Assembly: GCA_013044425.1 (NCBI GenBank)
Contig: JABEUK010000048.1
Span: forward strand, 1 to 14,226
Length of the DNA: 14,226 bases
Direction of reading: 5' to 3'
From: Thermoplasmata archaeon
Lineage (GTDB): Archaea; Thermoplasmatota; Thermoplasmata; Lutacidiplasmatales; UBA184
In this document: positions 14,133-14,226 of the stretch, one piece after another
How the letters are laid out: each line of letters opens with the position of its first letter
Numbering within the stretch: the stretch's first letter is position 1
Translations under genes and position numbers: made by a program
The notes under the pieces: generated by a model
Told to the model about the DNA's origin: nothing
The model's database searches: none
The model's input: the letters and a program-made list of their open reading frames with translations, nothing else

Positions 14133-14226
14133 GTGATCCACCGCGTGCTGGATTGGGACGGGCGCTTGGTGAGGTTCGCGGTCTCGGTCGCGCTTCGCGG
14201 CAGGGCTGCCGCGAAGCGCGACCGAG
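14133..14226 (+). CDS. Possible 3'-truncated reading frame at the window edge
   Basis: From the GTG at 14133 the frame stays open to the end of the window and reads VIHRVLDWDGRLVRF then AVSVALRG. The third codon positions are almost all G or C, as in the real genes here. TTCCTTAAG about 26 bases upstream could be a weak promoter box for a leaderless start. The frame is also open for some distance upstream, so the true start is uncertain. The last 44 bases are one arm, loop and arm of a perfect palindrome, which may not be genuine sequence if this is a contig end. I do not recognise a family. Confidence 0.25.
   Translation, partial: MIHRVLDWDGRLVRFAVSVALRGRAAAKRDR
14183..14226. repeat. Perfect 20-bp inverted repeat with 4-base loop, ending at the window edge
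   Basis: Bases 14183-14202 (starting CTCGGTCGCG) are exactly the reverse complement of 14207-14226 (ending CGCGACCGAG). Only GGGC at 14203-14206 lies between them. The structure is extremely GC-rich and ends on the final base given, so it may extend further. No T-run follows within the window, which argues against an ordinary terminator. It could be a real hairpin, part of a longer inverted repeat, or a fold-back artefact at the end of an assembled contig. Confidence 0.9.

Overview
The window is a high-GC archaeal chromosome segment. All recognisable genes lie on the + strand, are tightly packed, and mostly do housekeeping work. Archaeal/eukaryote-type proteins place it in Archaea: Pus10, ribosomal protein eL21, RNA polymerase subunit Rpo4/F, a DUF655 protein, a Dim1/KsgA methyltransferase, a group II chaperonin, aIF2-beta, deoxyhypusine synthase and a presenilin-type protease. 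The gene order pus10-rpl21e-rpoF-DUF655-ksgA is a familiar euryarchaeal order. The class II LysRS and the aIF2-beta/TRAM fusion fit a euryarchaeon. A high-GC Thermoplasmata-related lineage is my best guess, not something the sequence proves.

Layout. (1) 1-3045: pus10 (5' end outside the window), rpl21e, rpoF, DUF655 and ksgA. These touch, overlap or nearly touch, and most have Shine-Dalgarno (SD) sequences inside the preceding gene, so this looks like one operon for tRNA/rRNA modification, ribosome and transcription. (2) 3046-4777: the thermosome gene, with the clearest promoter in the window (TATTATATA) and a GGTGA ribosome site. (3) 4852-6775: an unrecognised 133-residue protein, then class II lysyl-tRNA synthetase. 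(4) 6869-11185: a bacterial-looking valyl-tRNA synthetase, an aldo/keto reductase and a SerB-like HAD phosphatase, linked by ATGA-type and short overlaps. (5) 11245-14043: aIF2-beta with a C-terminal TRAM domain, a presenilin/signal-peptide-peptidase homologue, deoxyhypusine synthase and a tiny C2H2 zinc-finger protein. (6) 14044-14226: a possible start of another gene and a perfect 20-bp inverted repeat that ends on the last base of the window.

How the genes work together. The window serves protein synthesis: tRNA modification (Pus10), rRNA modification (KsgA), tRNA charging (LysRS, ValRS), initiation (aIF2-beta), maturation of aIF5A by hypusination (deoxyhypusine synthase), and folding (thermosome). 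The less expected parts are the bacterial-style ValRS with altered signature motifs, the intramembrane protease between two translation genes, the unassigned 133-residue protein, and the terminal palindrome. Start sites fall into two classes: genes inside operons mostly have SD sequences, whereas several genes that begin a unit lack them and have a weak AT-rich box about 26-35 nt upstream of the start codon, as expected for leaderless or short-leader archaeal mRNAs. I saw no tRNA or rRNA genes, insertion sequences or CRISPR arrays. No gene-free stretch exceeds 300 bases.
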